A stretch of 64,000 nt of DNA from Pseudobacteriovorax sp. GTDB lineage: Bacteria > Bdellovibrionota_B > Oligoflexia > Oligoflexales > Oligoflexaceae. This document shows, one piece after another, positions 18,709-29,132 of the stretch. Made by a program: the position numbers and the translations under genes. The notes beneath the pieces are model-generated. The model was not told the DNA's origin and ran no database searches. It worked only from the letters and a program-made list of their open reading frames with translations. Within the stretch, counting starts at the first letter, position 1. Each line of letters starts with the position of its first letter. The stretch is from NCBI GenBank assembly GCA_013215145.1, contig JABSRP010000019.1, forward strand, positions 102,221 through 166,220. Reading direction: 5' to 3'.

Positions 18709-18785
18709 GTGCCGAGGAAGCCTCGACACTAGTGTGGCACTGCTATGGGTGCATAGCGTGTATGGAAGAAACGTGGAAGATACAC
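18709..18785 (+). ncRNA. Candidate structured RNA segment (three consecutive stem systems)
   Basis: Within 77 bases after the HPt gene there is a closed junction. GTGCC (18709-18713) pairs with GGCAC (18736-18740) and encloses GAGG/CCTC and the palindrome ACACTAGTGT. This is followed by the hairpin GCTAT (18742-18746)/ATAGC (18753-18757) and then GTGTAT (18758-18763)/ATACAC (18780-18785). The nesting is denser than expected by eye. No poly-U run follows, so this is not a simple terminator. It could be a 3' UTR element, a small RNA or a chance fold. Confidence 0.35.
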
Positions 18786-19222
18786 AAGACACCAACAGGT
18801 ATTTAGTTTTCCAACGCCCTCTTCTCCTCTATTAAATAGGCTTCGGTGACTAGCAATCCGTCGGTAATTGGTGAGTTATAAACAGGTCCCCCATGCCTTC
18901 ACAAGTTTTCCTGCTTACTATAAAGACGATCGGCCTTGGGTTTGGGTAAAATTAAGCAGACCTCTACCTTCCCGTATTTTTTACAAGATTTGCCATATTT
19001 ATTGGGGCCACCTCTTTTCACGATCTAGTTTTCTGAAAGGCGACCCATTTAACTGCTCTTGCGCATCGTATAAACACATAAATAACAATGACTTAGCGAG
19101 ATGCTAGCTTTTTCCTAAACTAGTTCAAAACAGCAATGCGCCAAAATAACTCACCTTTGCACTCTATCCTTGAATCCTCCTATTAGGAATGGTAGAACAG
19201 TGCCACTTTGAAGGAGTTGTAA
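18786..19222. other. Intergenic region without a recognised gene
   Basis: No ORF with a convincing protein pattern is present between the structured segment and the SpoIID gene. The region ends with the ribosome binding site AAGGAG that decides the GTG start at 19223. Confidence 0.5.
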
Positions 19223-20581
19223 GTGGTAACTGGATATAAAAACTTAATAATTTTAATGGCTTGTATATTTTTTGCCCAAGCCGGTGATTCTGCTACTGTT
19301 CTTCCGGAAACTAGGTTGCCACTCAATCGGGTCTCGCCAATCAAGCCTGGTACCCCGATCAAGGTCAAAATCTTTCCCCATAGGCGTGATTATCCGCCTC
19401 AAGGACTCGATGTTGTTAAAGATCGTGTTACGATCAAAGCTAACCAGCCATGCTCCATCTATCAGGGTGCTAAAAATAGAGCCTCACGCGTTGGAAAACG
19501 GGTCTCTAAAGCTAAAACTATACAATTAGTGGCTAGTCAGTTGAATTCTGCAAAGTGGATTCACTGTAAGGGGCCAGCCACTCTCGTAAGGGGTGAGGGG
19601 CTAACAGCATTTCGATACGATGGTAGCTTTTATGTTCATAGGATTGGAAACGGAGCCGACGCGACTTTAGAAGTTATCAATGTCGTATCTTTAAAAACCT
19701 ATCTTTTAGGGGTTGTGCCGTCGGAAGTTTATCCCAACTGGCATATTGAAACTCTTAAAACTCAAGCCGTAGCGGCGCGAACCTATGCCGTTTTCCATCT
19801 TGGACAAATGCGAGCAAAGAATCATAAGCGTCGGCTTTGGGATGTTGATGACACCATTGCATTCCAAGCATATACGGGGGCAACTATGCGCTCTGATCGT
19901 ACAGACTTAGCGGTAAACTCCACCATTGGACAAATCATCACCCACGAAAATGATGTGATTCAAGCTTACTACCACGCTGATAGTGGTGGTCAGACCGAAG
20001 ATGCAGTGAATGTCTGGAATCAAGATATCCCTTATGTAAAAGGCCGAAAAGAAAACTTCGAGTTTGAGCTTTCCTCGAGTGCCTGGGAAAAAAAGGTAGC
20101 ACTATCCCAATTTACGGCAAAGTTGAGAAGTATGGGATATTTGAGAGCAAAGGAAACCCTCAAGGGACTATGGATTCCTGTTGCTGGAACCACAGAAAGC
20201 GGTCGAGTTAGGGTCGTGACACTACAGTTAAAAGGTCAAGATAAATACCGTAATATTACAGTTGAGGCATTTAAAAGAGCTGCAGGTCGCCTACCGTCGA
20301 CAATGTTTTCCATGACGTTGGTTCGAGAAAAGAAAAAGCAAATGATTGCCATTAGTGGCTTTGGTAGCGGGCATGGGGTCGGTATGAGCCAGCAGGGAGC
20401 CGCTTTACTGGCTTCTGATAAAGGCTGGACTTACGATCAAATATTGAGTTATTACTATTCGGGCACGGAAATCTGTAGTCTCAAAGACAATGATGCAGAA
20501 AAGCCTAACTGCTACCTGAATTTAGAAAGTGCCAGCCCAGCAAAGAAAAAGACAGATTCCCTATCGTCGTCACATAGTTAA
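19223..20581 (+). CDS. SpoIID/LytB-domain protein, exported
   Basis: This 452-residue protein has a hydrophobic N-terminus (residues 4-20) that looks like a signal peptide. The SpoIID/LytB domain spans about residues 115-430. It shows the diagnostic motifs LGVVPSEVYPNW, LKTQAVAARTYAV, YYHADSGGQTED and SGFGSGHGVGMSQQGAALLA, ending YYYSGTEI. Characterised SpoIID relatives are lytic transglycosylases acting on stripped peptidoglycan strands; LytB relatives modify amidase activity. Periplasmic cell-wall remodelling is therefore expected. The GTG start at 19223 is supported by AAGGAG six bases upstream. The Ser-rich tail (after about residue 430) is non-conserved. It converges with the giant lipoprotein operon. 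Confidence 0.87.
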   Translation: MVTGYKNLIILMACIFFAQAGDSATVLPETRLPLNRVSPIKPGTPIKVKIFPHRRDYPPQGLDVVKDRVTIKANQPCSIYQGAKNRASRVGKRVSKAKTIQLVASQLNSAKWIHCKGPATLVRGEGLTAFRYDGSFYVHRIGNGADATLEVINVVSLKTYLLGVVPSEVYPNWHIETLKTQAVAARTYAVFHLGQMRAKNHKRRLWDVDDTIAFQAYTGATMRSDRTDLAVNSTIGQIITHENDVIQAYYHADSGGQTEDAVNVWNQDIPYVKGRKENFEFELSSSAWEKKVALSQFTAKLRSMGYLRAKETLKGLWIPVAGTTESGRVRVVTLQLKGQDKYRNITVEAFKRAAGRLPSTMFSMTLVREKKKQMIAISGFGSGHGVGMSQQGAALLASDKGWTYDQILSYYYSGTEICSLKDNDAEKPNCYLNLESASPAKKKTDSLSSSHS

Positions 20582-20616
20582 TGCAAGCTAGTTTGTAAAT
20601 TGAGCTAGTTAAGGGG

Positions 20617-20637
20617 CCGTGTTCGGAACACGGTTAT
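20617..20637. terminator. Hairpin between convergent genes
   Basis: CCGTGTT (20617-20623) pairs with AACACGG (20627-20633), a tight stem between the SpoIID gene and the giant lipoprotein gene. The T-run is weak, so termination strength is uncertain. Confidence 0.5.
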
Positions 20638-20639
20638 AA

Positions 20640-23600
20640 CTACAGTCGATTCTCCTCTTTGAACATTCCAATAATAATTTTGTCAAGAGCCGTTCGAAGA
20701 TAAGGTAGAACATCTTCCGGTATACTCTTATCTTCTGGTAGAAGCTTAGTATCATAGAAGACGAGCCACTGGGATCCGTCTTGACACCAATCTAGCTTTC
20801 CGCAATCCATAACGTGAATATTCCCAACGTGAAAGTCCACTCCTTCTGCGCCCGATAATGGTTTGACCCCTTCAGGGACCTCTACCCGACTTGAGGTGTT
20901 GACAAAGAACTCAGTTGAGATCTCCGCACCTTCCCAAGGCCGTTCGAGAATGCGGTTGTAGGTAACGTTACGAATGGGGATAAAACCTGAAGCTTTCGGG
21001 GAGTTTGAAGCATAGGAGGCGTAATGTCTTAAATAAGTACCATACTGAGTTTCGACCTCAGTCATAATTTGAGAGTCAGAGAAAATAATATGATCTCTGG
21101 CATCGGCTACATACTGAGTCCAGACATCGAATGAGAAGTATTGCTTTTCAATGCTAGCCATAGTTTCGTCCAGACGTAGTGAATAAATGTCTTTTGAAAC
21201 CAGCGCATATAGCTGTATTGCCGAGTAAGCGTATTGCGGACGCCCCCTGCTGTCGAGAATGAGCTCACCGTTTTCATCACGCTTGTAGTCCACCTGAGCC
21301 AGGGCACAGCTTGGCTCGAAGAATAAATTGGCCTGGCATTCTTCAGGGGTCTTAGGAACGATTCCAGTTTCCCCAGGAGTGAAGGGCAATGATGCAAAAT
21401 CCATAGACAGCTCGCTACCATCGCCGGGTATTGGGTCAGGATCGATGGGGTCGGGATCCACGGGATCGACATCTGGTAGAGGAGGGAGTGGGGTAGTAAA
21501 GTCAGGCTCTAGCGAGCAATTTCCGTTGAAATGATAGGTCTTTAGAGGTGCTAACAGCCTGATATAATCGCTGTTTCCTGCGGGTATCGGCAAGATACTC
21601 ATGTTCCCACTATCAAGCTCGATACCACAACTTCTCAAGCCAACTAAGGGGACTTCCCTAAGGCCGTCATTGAATAGTGGAACAAATAAGGTATCCACTA
21701 GGTCTAAAATTGCTTTTTTGAGTTTATCGGTGTTCAGTCCAAATGGGTTGAATCGACTGCCGGTCAAAACCTCGGCAGAAAAATCGAGCTCAGGATAATC
21801 AGTTGCGACCTGGACACTGACAGCTCCAACTCCACTGAAACTTTCGAGTCTCATAGGATTCGAATAGGGCAAAAAGCTTACCTTAGACTCTGATTCCAAA
21901 GCAAGTTTAACTGTAGTGATGTCGTATAACTGTTGGTCAGGTCTTCGTCCCTTAATCGTAAAAAACAGGTCTCCGATACTTAATACAAATTTTGGGTCAC
22001 TGTTTTCAGATGTTTCCCCATTCGTGTTCACAATCGATAGTACGGGTGGTAACGAAGGGCTAAGACTGATTATGATGTCATCATCAGCTCCTATCATTTC
22101 TATATTACCTGATTGATCGTAGGAGACTAGGCGATCGATACGGCTTCCTACTAAGCGAGGTAAAAACTCAGCCAGAAAAATTTCTTTGCCATTATTGAGA
22201 TTGTTAGGGTCAAAGACAGCAAATTTTTCCAAGTCTGTAATGAAGGTTTCTGTCAAGGAAAAGCCAAGTAGGCCTTGCTGCCAGAATTGGAACAGCGTTT
22301 GATTGATGAGATCAATGTTGATATTAACTAGAGGTCCTGGAGTGTCTCCCAGACCTCCATCTAAGGGAGATGGTAAATCCCATGACTCCAAACGATAGAT
22401 GACATAAGAATTTGTACCGGCGGGTACAGCGGGCGCAATATTACCTTCATAGCGAGGTAGTTCAATTTGTCCATCTAAAGACGCTGTCAGGTACTGATTC
22501 TGCCACGAGAAATCACCGTTTAGTTGACCCCGTACGGTGGCTGTATATTTATTAATCGGATCTGGTAAGAACTCTGGGAAGGGAAGGGTGATCCCCTTTT
22601 TAATCTGAGATACGAGAGTATTTAACGTATTAGAGGAAACATTTTGAATCATATCTCGAGCAATACCATTGACGATTCCTGGTGTGAAGGAACGCACTTT
22701 CTTGGTCACAGCATCAGATACGACTTGGTTGACCACAGCAGCAAACAAACCACCATTCTCGTTCAAGAGTTCAGGCTTGCTAACGACAACATTCTCGATC
22801 CATTCCTGGGTCGTGAAATAATCTCGCGTATTAGCGTTTCCGTTGCTAATGGCATCGATATCCATATCTTCAATATTATTAATACCAATCTTTAGCACTC
22901 CATTTCGGTTTTCTAGCGAGGAGTGAGCGATAGCTTTTCGGGGAGGGCCATTCAACTCAAAGGTTGTATTAAATTCAAAAGTACCCTCAGCAGCAGGGAT
23001 TGGGATTCCTAATCCATGCTTAGCCTCAGTGATGTGGATGACGATTTTTAACGATCCAAGAAATCTTTTAATATCTAAACCTAATTTGAGAAAGTCTGAT
23101 GCCGTCTCCATAGAGACAGCTAAATTACCCTCATCCTCTGGGATTCTCATATCGGTAACAAAAACATCCACAGTAGATTTGTATTTGACAGAACCGAAAA
23201 TTCCCCCCAAAAGAGGTTCAGAACCATTCACAGGAATATTGCAAAAAGGCCCTAGGTTACCATTAAAACTAAAATTCTTTTCCAATCTACGTTGACATGG
23301 CGACGGAGACTCAGCAGGATACTGCTTGGGATTATGGGCAATGATTTGATTTAAGGTAAATGCTTCATAAACCTCATCTCCATCCAAGTAATCTAGGGTA
23401 AATTTACCCGCGGCTAGTCTTGGCAGAATTTGAGCAAGTGTTTCAAAGCTATTTGTTGGGTCCATGGCCACCTTAAGGCTCTTTGGGATGACTGCTCCGC
23501 TGTTTTTTGCTGTGTAACCCCAGTTAAACGAAACTTGGTACGTGCTAACCTCGCCATCTAGATCGACAATCTCGTAGACGTAAGTGTTAGCTCCTGGCTC

Positions 23601-24500
23601 AGGCTCTAGATCAACAAATTTGCTGAGCTTCGTCGTTATTTCAGAGGTGCATGTTTCTTCGGCCTCGTTGCCACAAAGGATGATTTTTGCCGTTGATCCA
23701 AGTTTTTTTATACTTAGTTGCTTAATAGACTTTGCTGGAGTTATCTTACTAGTAATGAATACATTTTTATGAGTATTACGATCGAGAATGATTCCGCGGG
23801 TACTACTTGCGGTAAAACCATTTAGACTATGCTCTAATCTAAATAAAAAACTACTTTGTATTTGTTTAGAGAAAGGGTTCAATATGCGTTTTTTATTGGA
23901 ACTTGGACGCTCAACATCTCCCGGCTGAGAATGTATGACAATAGTATAGTTAGAATTCTCTTTTAGTGGCCTATGAGGATCAATTTCTATCGTGCGGTCA
24001 TCAGTCCAAATCATCGTAATAGGAATAGGCTTGCCTGAAGCATTATGAAGTTCGAGATTTTTTTCAATTTTGGATTTATCAACTAACTCTGCCGATCCTC
24101 CGGATTTTTTTGTCGAAAACTGTAGGATAATATTTCCATATAAGCCCATGGATTCTTCCGACTTTAAACAAGCTTCTAGTTTGCCTTTGCCAAAATCTTC
24201 CGAAGAACACATGGCACCAGTAATAGGTAGGTTCTCATTAATTGGATCAGGAGCTGGGGCAATAGGGCTTACGACGATATCTTCATCTGGCTTTTTATCT
24301 AGATCTTTGTCGGGGACAGGTTGCTTGTCGGGAGTTGGCTCCTGGGGCTTTGCAGGACGATCTGTATCAGACACCTCGGATTCCGAGTTGGGTTCGTTTA
24401 TCTTAGGATTATCGGAAGAGTGGTCAGATCCGCATGAACTCAAGCCTAGTAAAAAAGCCAGCATCACAAAGGGAAGCAATAGTTTCGTTGAATTTTGCAT
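20640..24500 (-). CDS. Very large lipoprotein (1286 aa), function unknown
   Basis: A lipoprotein signal ends at LSSC (Cys23). It is followed by a 60-residue acidic/proline linker (PNSESEVSDTDRPAKPQEP and continuing), then about 1200 residues of mostly beta-rich sequence. The first part contains an Ig-like segment (NLELHNASGKPIPITMIW, then NSNYTIVIHS) typical of bacterial Big_5-type sandwiches. A second Asp-Pro-rich linker (PDVDPVDPDPIDPDPIP) separates the last 230 residues. The protein is likely anchored in the outer membrane. Its ATG overlaps the TAA of the upstream 1449-codon ORF as TAATG, a sign of translational coupling. I recognise no catalytic motif. Surface or periplasmic scaffold is the most that can be inferred. 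Confidence 0.75.
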   Translation of the reverse strand: MQNSTKLLLPFVMLAFLLGLSSCGSDHSSDNPKINEPNSESEVSDTDRPAKPQEPTPDKQPVPDKDLDKKPDEDIVVSPIAPAPDPINENLPITGAMCSSEDFGKGKLEACLKSEESMGLYGNIILQFSTKKSGGSAELVDKSKIEKNLELHNASGKPIPITMIWTDDRTIEIDPHRPLKENSNYTIVIHSQPGDVERPSSNKKRILNPFSKQIQSSFLFRLEHSLNGFTASSTRGIILDRNTHKNVFITSKITPAKSIKQLSIKKLGSTAKIILCGNEAEETCTSEITTKLSKFVDLEPEPGANTYVYEIVDLDGEVSTYQVSFNWGYTAKNSGAVIPKSLKVAMDPTNSFETLAQILPRLAAGKFTLDYLDGDEVYEAFTLNQIIAHNPKQYPAESPSPCQRRLEKNFSFNGNLGPFCNIPVNGSEPLLGGIFGSVKYKSTVDVFVTDMRIPEDEGNLAVSMETASDFLKLGLDIKRFLGSLKIVIHITEAKHGLGIPIPAAEGTFEFNTTFELNGPPRKAIAHSSLENRNGVLKIGINNIEDMDIDAISNGNANTRDYFTTQEWIENVVVSKPELLNENGGLFAAVVNQVVSDAVTKKVRSFTPGIVNGIARDMIQNVSSNTLNTLVSQIKKGITLPFPEFLPDPINKYTATVRGQLNGDFSWQNQYLTASLDGQIELPRYEGNIAPAVPAGTNSYVIYRLESWDLPSPLDGGLGDTPGPLVNINIDLINQTLFQFWQQGLLGFSLTETFITDLEKFAVFDPNNLNNGKEIFLAEFLPRLVGSRIDRLVSYDQSGNIEMIGADDDIIISLSPSLPPVLSIVNTNGETSENSDPKFVLSIGDLFFTIKGRRPDQQLYDITTVKLALESESKVSFLPYSNPMRLESFSGVGAVSVQVATDYPELDFSAEVLTGSRFNPFGLNTDKLKKAILDLVDTLFVPLFNDGLREVPLVGLRSCGIELDSGNMSILPIPAGNSDYIRLLAPLKTYHFNGNCSLEPDFTTPLPPLPDVDPVDPDPIDPDPIPGDGSELSMDFASLPFTPGETGIVPKTPEECQANLFFEPSCALAQVDYKRDENGELILDSRGRPQYAYSAIQLYALVSKDIYSLRLDETMASIEKQYFSFDVWTQYVADARDHIIFSDSQIMTEVETQYGTYLRHYASYASNSPKASGFIPIRNVTYNRILERPWEGAEISTEFFVNTSSRVEVPEGVKPLSGAEGVDFHVGNIHVMDCGKLDWCQDGSQWLVFYDTKLLPEDKSIPEDVLPYLRTALDKIIIGMFKEENRL

Positions 24501-27500
24501 TATCTTGTTTCTTCCTCGTCTACATTAGTTGTCAACCAATTTTTTAATACACTCACATTTAACTCCAGGTTTTCACCTTGGTTGTCTGCCTGTCGGTTGA
24601 GGACAGCTAGCAAGAAACGTAAATCAGTTTCTATTTCGGGATCAATGGTACTGTCGCTCAAAAGTAGGTTGGTTATACTGCTGGCTTCCGAAAGCAAAGT
24701 TGTCATTTCATCTGTACTAGCCAGCCACAGCTGGGCATCGATATCGTATATAGACTGCAGGCCTAACTGTAAATCTTTGCGCATAGCTTCAGACTTGAAT
24801 AGATTGCTGTATAAGTTTGGCTGACGGAATCCTATCCTTGCGTCCTGGAGCATGGCTAAAGATACAATTCCATGTTCCATATTCCATTCATCGAGCATCA
24901 TTCCCAAGATAGCATCCGAAAATACAGGTGGGGCACTGTTATATGCCTTTTGGATTTTAGCAAACATGGGAATACCATGAGTCAAAAAGCTGGATGCAAG
25001 CTGATTGAAATTATGTCCTGAGCTTGGCTGCCAATCATTCGACAGATCAGCTATTGGCTCACCGAGATTGAGGAAAAGACCTGCCAACACCCCCGTTAGT
25101 GATTGATTGCTACTATGTCTGATGGCTGTGGCCGATTTCACAAGGTCTAGGTCGGTATTAGATGAACTTGCCGCAAGAGAGTTGCTAAACCAAGATATGA
25201 CTCTGTTCATGGTTTCTAACCAAGATGTCTGATCTGGAAACGTGCTAACGACCCGAACAAAGGTTTTGAAAATCTCCCCGCCTTCAGTGTCAAGAACACT
25301 GGTTAGACCCCTTAACAAGAGTAAATTGCCAGGTTTTAAAATTTCCTTGGCAAGACGGTAATCAGGATTATCCCAATTGAAGTCGCGAAATACGAGAGCT
25401 CGAATTGCTTGAGGAAATGTATAGCCGAGTAATATGCCAAAATAAGGATCGTGTGGTTTAGCAAAGACTCTTAAGAAGCTACCAGCTTTCTCCTCGTCTT
25501 GTCCCAGTATGATTCCGATCTTCGTGATAAATTTTAACAGGCTATCACCTTCGTATAGACTTTTATCGAATTCGAATAAAATCGTATCAAACAGTTCAGG
25601 GAGAGATGTAACTGTCACCCCAAAATTTTCATCACTTAAATTGACAAGGGCCTCAGAAAAATTATTACTATCAGAGTTAGTCTTGACCTGACTAATGACA
25701 TAATCAATAAAGTTAGGCTGCGCGCTAATGAAGTTTTTATATAAGCCTGTCTGTTGATTTAGTGTAGCGTTGGTCTTACTGTTTTCGAATGACTGAGTGC
25801 TAAGGGCGTCTCTGAGCGAATAACGGCTCGGCTTAGCATGCATGGCAAGTTGATATCGTTTGATCTCATTGGGAATATTCAAAATTTCAGTCTCTATTTT
25901 AGGCTGAGATCCCACCGTGAGTAATGTCGTTATGCTAGATTCAAGACTCTTTGCAGATACAAGTGCTGAATATTCGGACTGAGTTTTCATAGGTAGGCAA
26001 AGGCTATGAAGTTGTTCGATCGACTCTGTAAAATTCATAGACTCGGACATGAGTCTTTGAAATTCTCTTGTAAACAGAGCATCGTCGAAAAACGGACAGA
26101 GGTAGAGTAAGGTTTGGTCTTTTAAGAACCTACCAAAAGCTTGATCTGTTGGAAGCTTGCCAGGGCACGAAGACGGAATCCACTGATTTTCTGGACGTCT
26201 TGGACAGATATCTGCCTGCGAAACCAGTGGTTGTAAAAATAATTCATCTCGACTTTCGTAGACACCCGTTAGAGCTAAGAGATAACTGAGCTCATGGTAC
26301 TGTTCGTCTATAGGTGGGGAATCGTCTTGTCTCGCAGCTCCTATAATAACCGTGGCCGGATTGGAAGCAGCTTCGGAAAACTTCTCTTTGAATCTATTTA
26401 TTGTCGTAGCTTGCGTCCATTGTAGCGACATGCTGCGTAAGCTATCAGGGTTCCGCAGTGATCTTGGAAGGTGATCACGATACGCTTGCCAGGTTTTTTC
26501 GGTCCCATATAGCAAGGAAGGTCCGAAAGCGGCTCGAATGGCGGCGTTTTTATTGAGTCTGGGTCCTGTCTCAGCCCAATCAATGCCTTCGATGCGTCGG
26601 GTTGGAGTTATGAAGTGATGAGAAACATAGAAAGCAAGTGATCTAACGATGTCAGGGGGTAGTTCTTCAGCCTTCTGAAACATTGCCAAAACATCTTCTG
26701 GAGGCGCTATAGTAACTGCAGGTTGGATAAAGTTAGTCTCTAATTGTGATTTTAAATCACTTTTAGCCCAGGTAGCGAAGTTCTGGGCTTGTGATCCTAT
26801 TAACTCCGATGTACTCAATGCCAGAGTATCCCAAAAACGATTAAAAACACTCCAAGACTTATTACCATTAGGCATAAAAATAAATGCAGCTTCTTGGTCT
26901 CTTTCAGGCTTTTGCATGGCGCCTTGATCACTGATCGTTATGGGGTTAACCACAGCACCACTGTAGGGAAACCTAATGGTTTCTTCTGTGGGTTTAAAAG
27001 AGACGCTTTTGTTTTTTATATACGAGCTTGAACTATATCCCGGAAACATGATCGCACTGACGTCTTTTGATTGTATATCTAACGTCGCTGGCGCCATTTG
27101 AGAGATGGCATTAGGCGAAAGCCGTTCTTGTAGGTGCTGTTCCACCGGTCCGCTAGGATAAACACCACTTAAAATCCTATTTATTTTATAGGATTCATCG
27201 ACTTCTTGTTTAGAAGAGTAAAGATCACTGAAGTGATAGCTAAGTTCAGAATATTTGCTTAGACTTTGGATAAGCCATCGGGACCAAAAATCAGGTGCTA
27301 GTTTTTTTCGGAGATCCTGATGCATAATAGTTTTGTCTGCAAATCTGACGAAAGCTTCGGCATCAGTGACAGGACTATCACTTAGAATCCTCTTAATGAG
27401 GTTGATGTCGCTTTGATTGATGGCCTCGTAACCCAATCGAGCAGAACGAAAATAGTAGGGATCAAAACGAATTGATCGCTCCATCTCATTTAAGAGTAGT

Positions 27501-28834
27501 CCCATAGTTTTGTCCCAATAATCAGGCGTAGGGGAGTTTTCTATGGTTTGAGCAAAGACCTCTGAGCAGTTTTGTTCGCAAGCAACATTAAGTGTATCGC
27601 GGATAAACGCAGCTAATAGGCTAGTACCGTTGGCACAAGATGCATGAGATGCTGTAGAGTCTCTCAATCGAGCCAGTAGATCCTCGTGATCGGCGCTATC
27701 GCGAACGCCGGGATACATAGTATTACAAGAGCTTACAGGTCCTCCGTTCCATAAAAAATCTTCGATTTTTTCGTGGAGCAGGGTGCTTCCTTGCTTTTCT
27801 TGTAGCGCTGAAAAATAAGTAGGATTATTTCGAATTCTCTCGAAACCGGCCATTAATGGCGCAATGGATGGTAAATCAGTTTCGACTAAAACACTAAGTA
27901 TGCGCGCGATACTTGTGGTTGGCTCAGATTCCCACTGACCAAAATCCGTCAACGTAATCGCTAAATTTTCGATATAGTACTCTACCGTATCTGTATCAGC
28001 CGAGAGTCCTGTGCGAATCATCTCTCCTAAAGACGTTGCTAGCGAAGATCGTTCAGATGGGGTCAAACTCGACCAGAAACTAGATAAATGCTCCAAAAAA
28101 CTGTGACTAGAGTCAACACTCTCGCAGGCCTTGAGCCCGTCCAAGCAGTCAAGAATAGCATCGTTTGAAAAAAGCGGAAAACTGCGCCATTGAAGGGTTT
28201 CAAAAATAGCGTCGCGATTGAGCTCGTCTTTCAGTAGCCGATTTGCTGCCTGGGTGAGGTTCTTGTGAAAATCAGGATCAGACAGATAGAGTCTCAGGTA
28301 ACCAGATATACTAGCCGGAGGTAGCTCATCGATAAGGTGGCCAAAGTCCTCGAGTATCGGCGCTAGGTTCCCTTCGTGGGCCCAGTGCAATGTAAGCTGG
28401 GCCAAGGGTTTAGGGTTTAATTGTTTCAGTACGGTTTGAAGTGTATCGTAACGATCCGACCTCTCAGCTAGGCTGTTTCCTGAGTAATCAAATAGTCCAC
28501 GGTCCAACAGAGTGCTGAACGCCAAAAGGTAAGGGTAAGCAGCAGCAAGTTTTGGTTGCGTTTCTGTTGAGTCGATTAAGAGGCGTTTCCAAGCTTGAAA
28601 TCCTTCCTCACCGACTGTTTTATGAATGCTAGCAATGTGCGCCAAAGGCTCGTCGCCTTCGTCATTGATGCAACTGAAGAGATTGTCAAGGTAGCTGAAC
28701 GATATCGATAAGTCGCCAATAGCACGAAAGTTTTGACAACTTTCCGAGGGTGCAGGGACCGGCTCTGGTTCCGATCCCGCTTGGCAGCCAACGAAAAACA
28801 CGGCCGCTATGACCAGTTTAAGCTTTAGTTTCAT
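24500..28834 (-). CDS. Very large lipoprotein (about 1440 aa), function unknown
   Basis: The reading frame opens with a TTG at 28849, but the ATG at 28834 gives a canonical lipoprotein signal (MKLKLKLVIAAVFFVGC), so I prefer that start. Neither start has a clear Shine-Dalgarno sequence. After the lipid-modified Cys comes a short Pro/Glu linker and about 1400 residues of mainly helical sequence without a recognised domain. Cysteines are scattered and mostly in small clusters. The gene ends in TAATG, sharing bases with the start of the 1286-residue lipoprotein, so both are made from one transcript and probably work together at the envelope. The orientation is opposite to the upstream TPR-like gene's neighbours. 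I cannot assign a function. Confidence 0.72.
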   Translation of the reverse strand: MKLKLKLVIAAVFFVGCQAGSEPEPVPAPSESCQNFRAIGDLSISFSYLDNLFSCINDEGDEPLAHIASIHKTVGEEGFQAWKRLLIDSTETQPKLAAAYPYLLAFSTLLDRGLFDYSGNSLAERSDRYDTLQTVLKQLNPKPLAQLTLHWAHEGNLAPILEDFGHLIDELPPASISGYLRLYLSDPDFHKNLTQAANRLLKDELNRDAIFETLQWRSFPLFSNDAILDCLDGLKACESVDSSHSFLEHLSSFWSSLTPSERSSLATSLGEMIRTGLSADTDTVEYYIENLAITLTDFGQWESEPTTSIARILSVLVETDLPSIAPLMAGFERIRNNPTYFSALQEKQGSTLLHEKIEDFLWNGGPVSSCNTMYPGVRDSADHEDLLARLRDSTASHASCANGTSLLAAFIRDTLNVACEQNCSEVFAQTIENSPTPDYWDKTMGLLLNEMERSIRFDPYYFRSARLGYEAINQSDINLIKRILSDSPVTDAEAFVRFADKTIMHQDLRKKLAPDFWSRWLIQSLSKYSELSYHFSDLYSSKQEVDESYKINRILSGVYPSGPVEQHLQERLSPNAISQMAPATLDIQSKDVSAIMFPGYSSSSYIKNKSVSFKPTEETIRFPYSGAVVNPITISDQGAMQKPERDQEAAFIFMPNGNKSWSVFNRFWDTLALSTSELIGSQAQNFATWAKSDLKSQLETNFIQPAVTIAPPEDVLAMFQKAEELPPDIVRSLAFYVSHHFITPTRRIEGIDWAETGPRLNKNAAIRAAFGPSLLYGTEKTWQAYRDHLPRSLRNPDSLRSMSLQWTQATTINRFKEKFSEAASNPATVIIGAARQDDSPPIDEQYHELSYLLALTGVYESRDELFLQPLVSQADICPRRPENQWIPSSCPGKLPTDQAFGRFLKDQTLLYLCPFFDDALFTREFQRLMSESMNFTESIEQLHSLCLPMKTQSEYSALVSAKSLESSITTLLTVGSQPKIETEILNIPNEIKRYQLAMHAKPSRYSLRDALSTQSFENSKTNATLNQQTGLYKNFISAQPNFIDYVISQVKTNSDSNNFSEALVNLSDENFGVTVTSLPELFDTILFEFDKSLYEGDSLLKFITKIGIILGQDEEKAGSFLRVFAKPHDPYFGILLGYTFPQAIRALVFRDFNWDNPDYRLAKEILKPGNLLLLRGLTSVLDTEGGEIFKTFVRVVSTFPDQTSWLETMNRVISWFSNSLAASSSNTDLDLVKSATAIRHSSNQSLTGVLAGLFLNLGEPIADLSNDWQPSSGHNFNQLASSFLTHGIPMFAKIQKAYNSAPPVFSDAILGMMLDEWNMEHGIVSLAMLQDARIGFRQPNLYSNLFKSEAMRKDLQLGLQSIYDIDAQLWLASTDEMTTLLSEASSITNLLLSDSTIDPEIETDLRFLLAVLNRQADNQGENLELNVSVLKNWLTTNVDEEETR

Positions 28835-29132
28835 ACATTTACGTTTCAATTAGTTAAGTTTATCTTAATCCATTAATATGATTAATAGTCATAGCAATAA
28901 TTTTGTGGTCTCTCAATAAAAATAAGCCAAATGTTTAGGGTTGGACGGCCAGTTACCTTCGGCTGCTTCTCAAAAGCAGTATGTTGAGGTCTAGCTATCT
29001 GAATTTATTTAATTTTATGTCAGTTTTTATTTTAGGATAGCAAGGGGATATTGTTCGGGGATGATGAGTAAATCTAAAATGGGGCCTTTGTGGAGGTTGC
29101 CAGTCGTCTGGGGAGCTGATGGCTCCCAACTT

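Noticed and set aside
18868..19107. 79-codon ORF in the gap before the SpoIID gene
   Set aside because: Composition is unlike a protein from this genome, no ribosome site precedes it and it has no family pattern.
29105..29130. GGGAGC/GCTCCC hairpin as a terminator for the 304-residue gene
   Set aside because: The stem is short and no T-run follows on the minus strand; mentioned only in the gene note.
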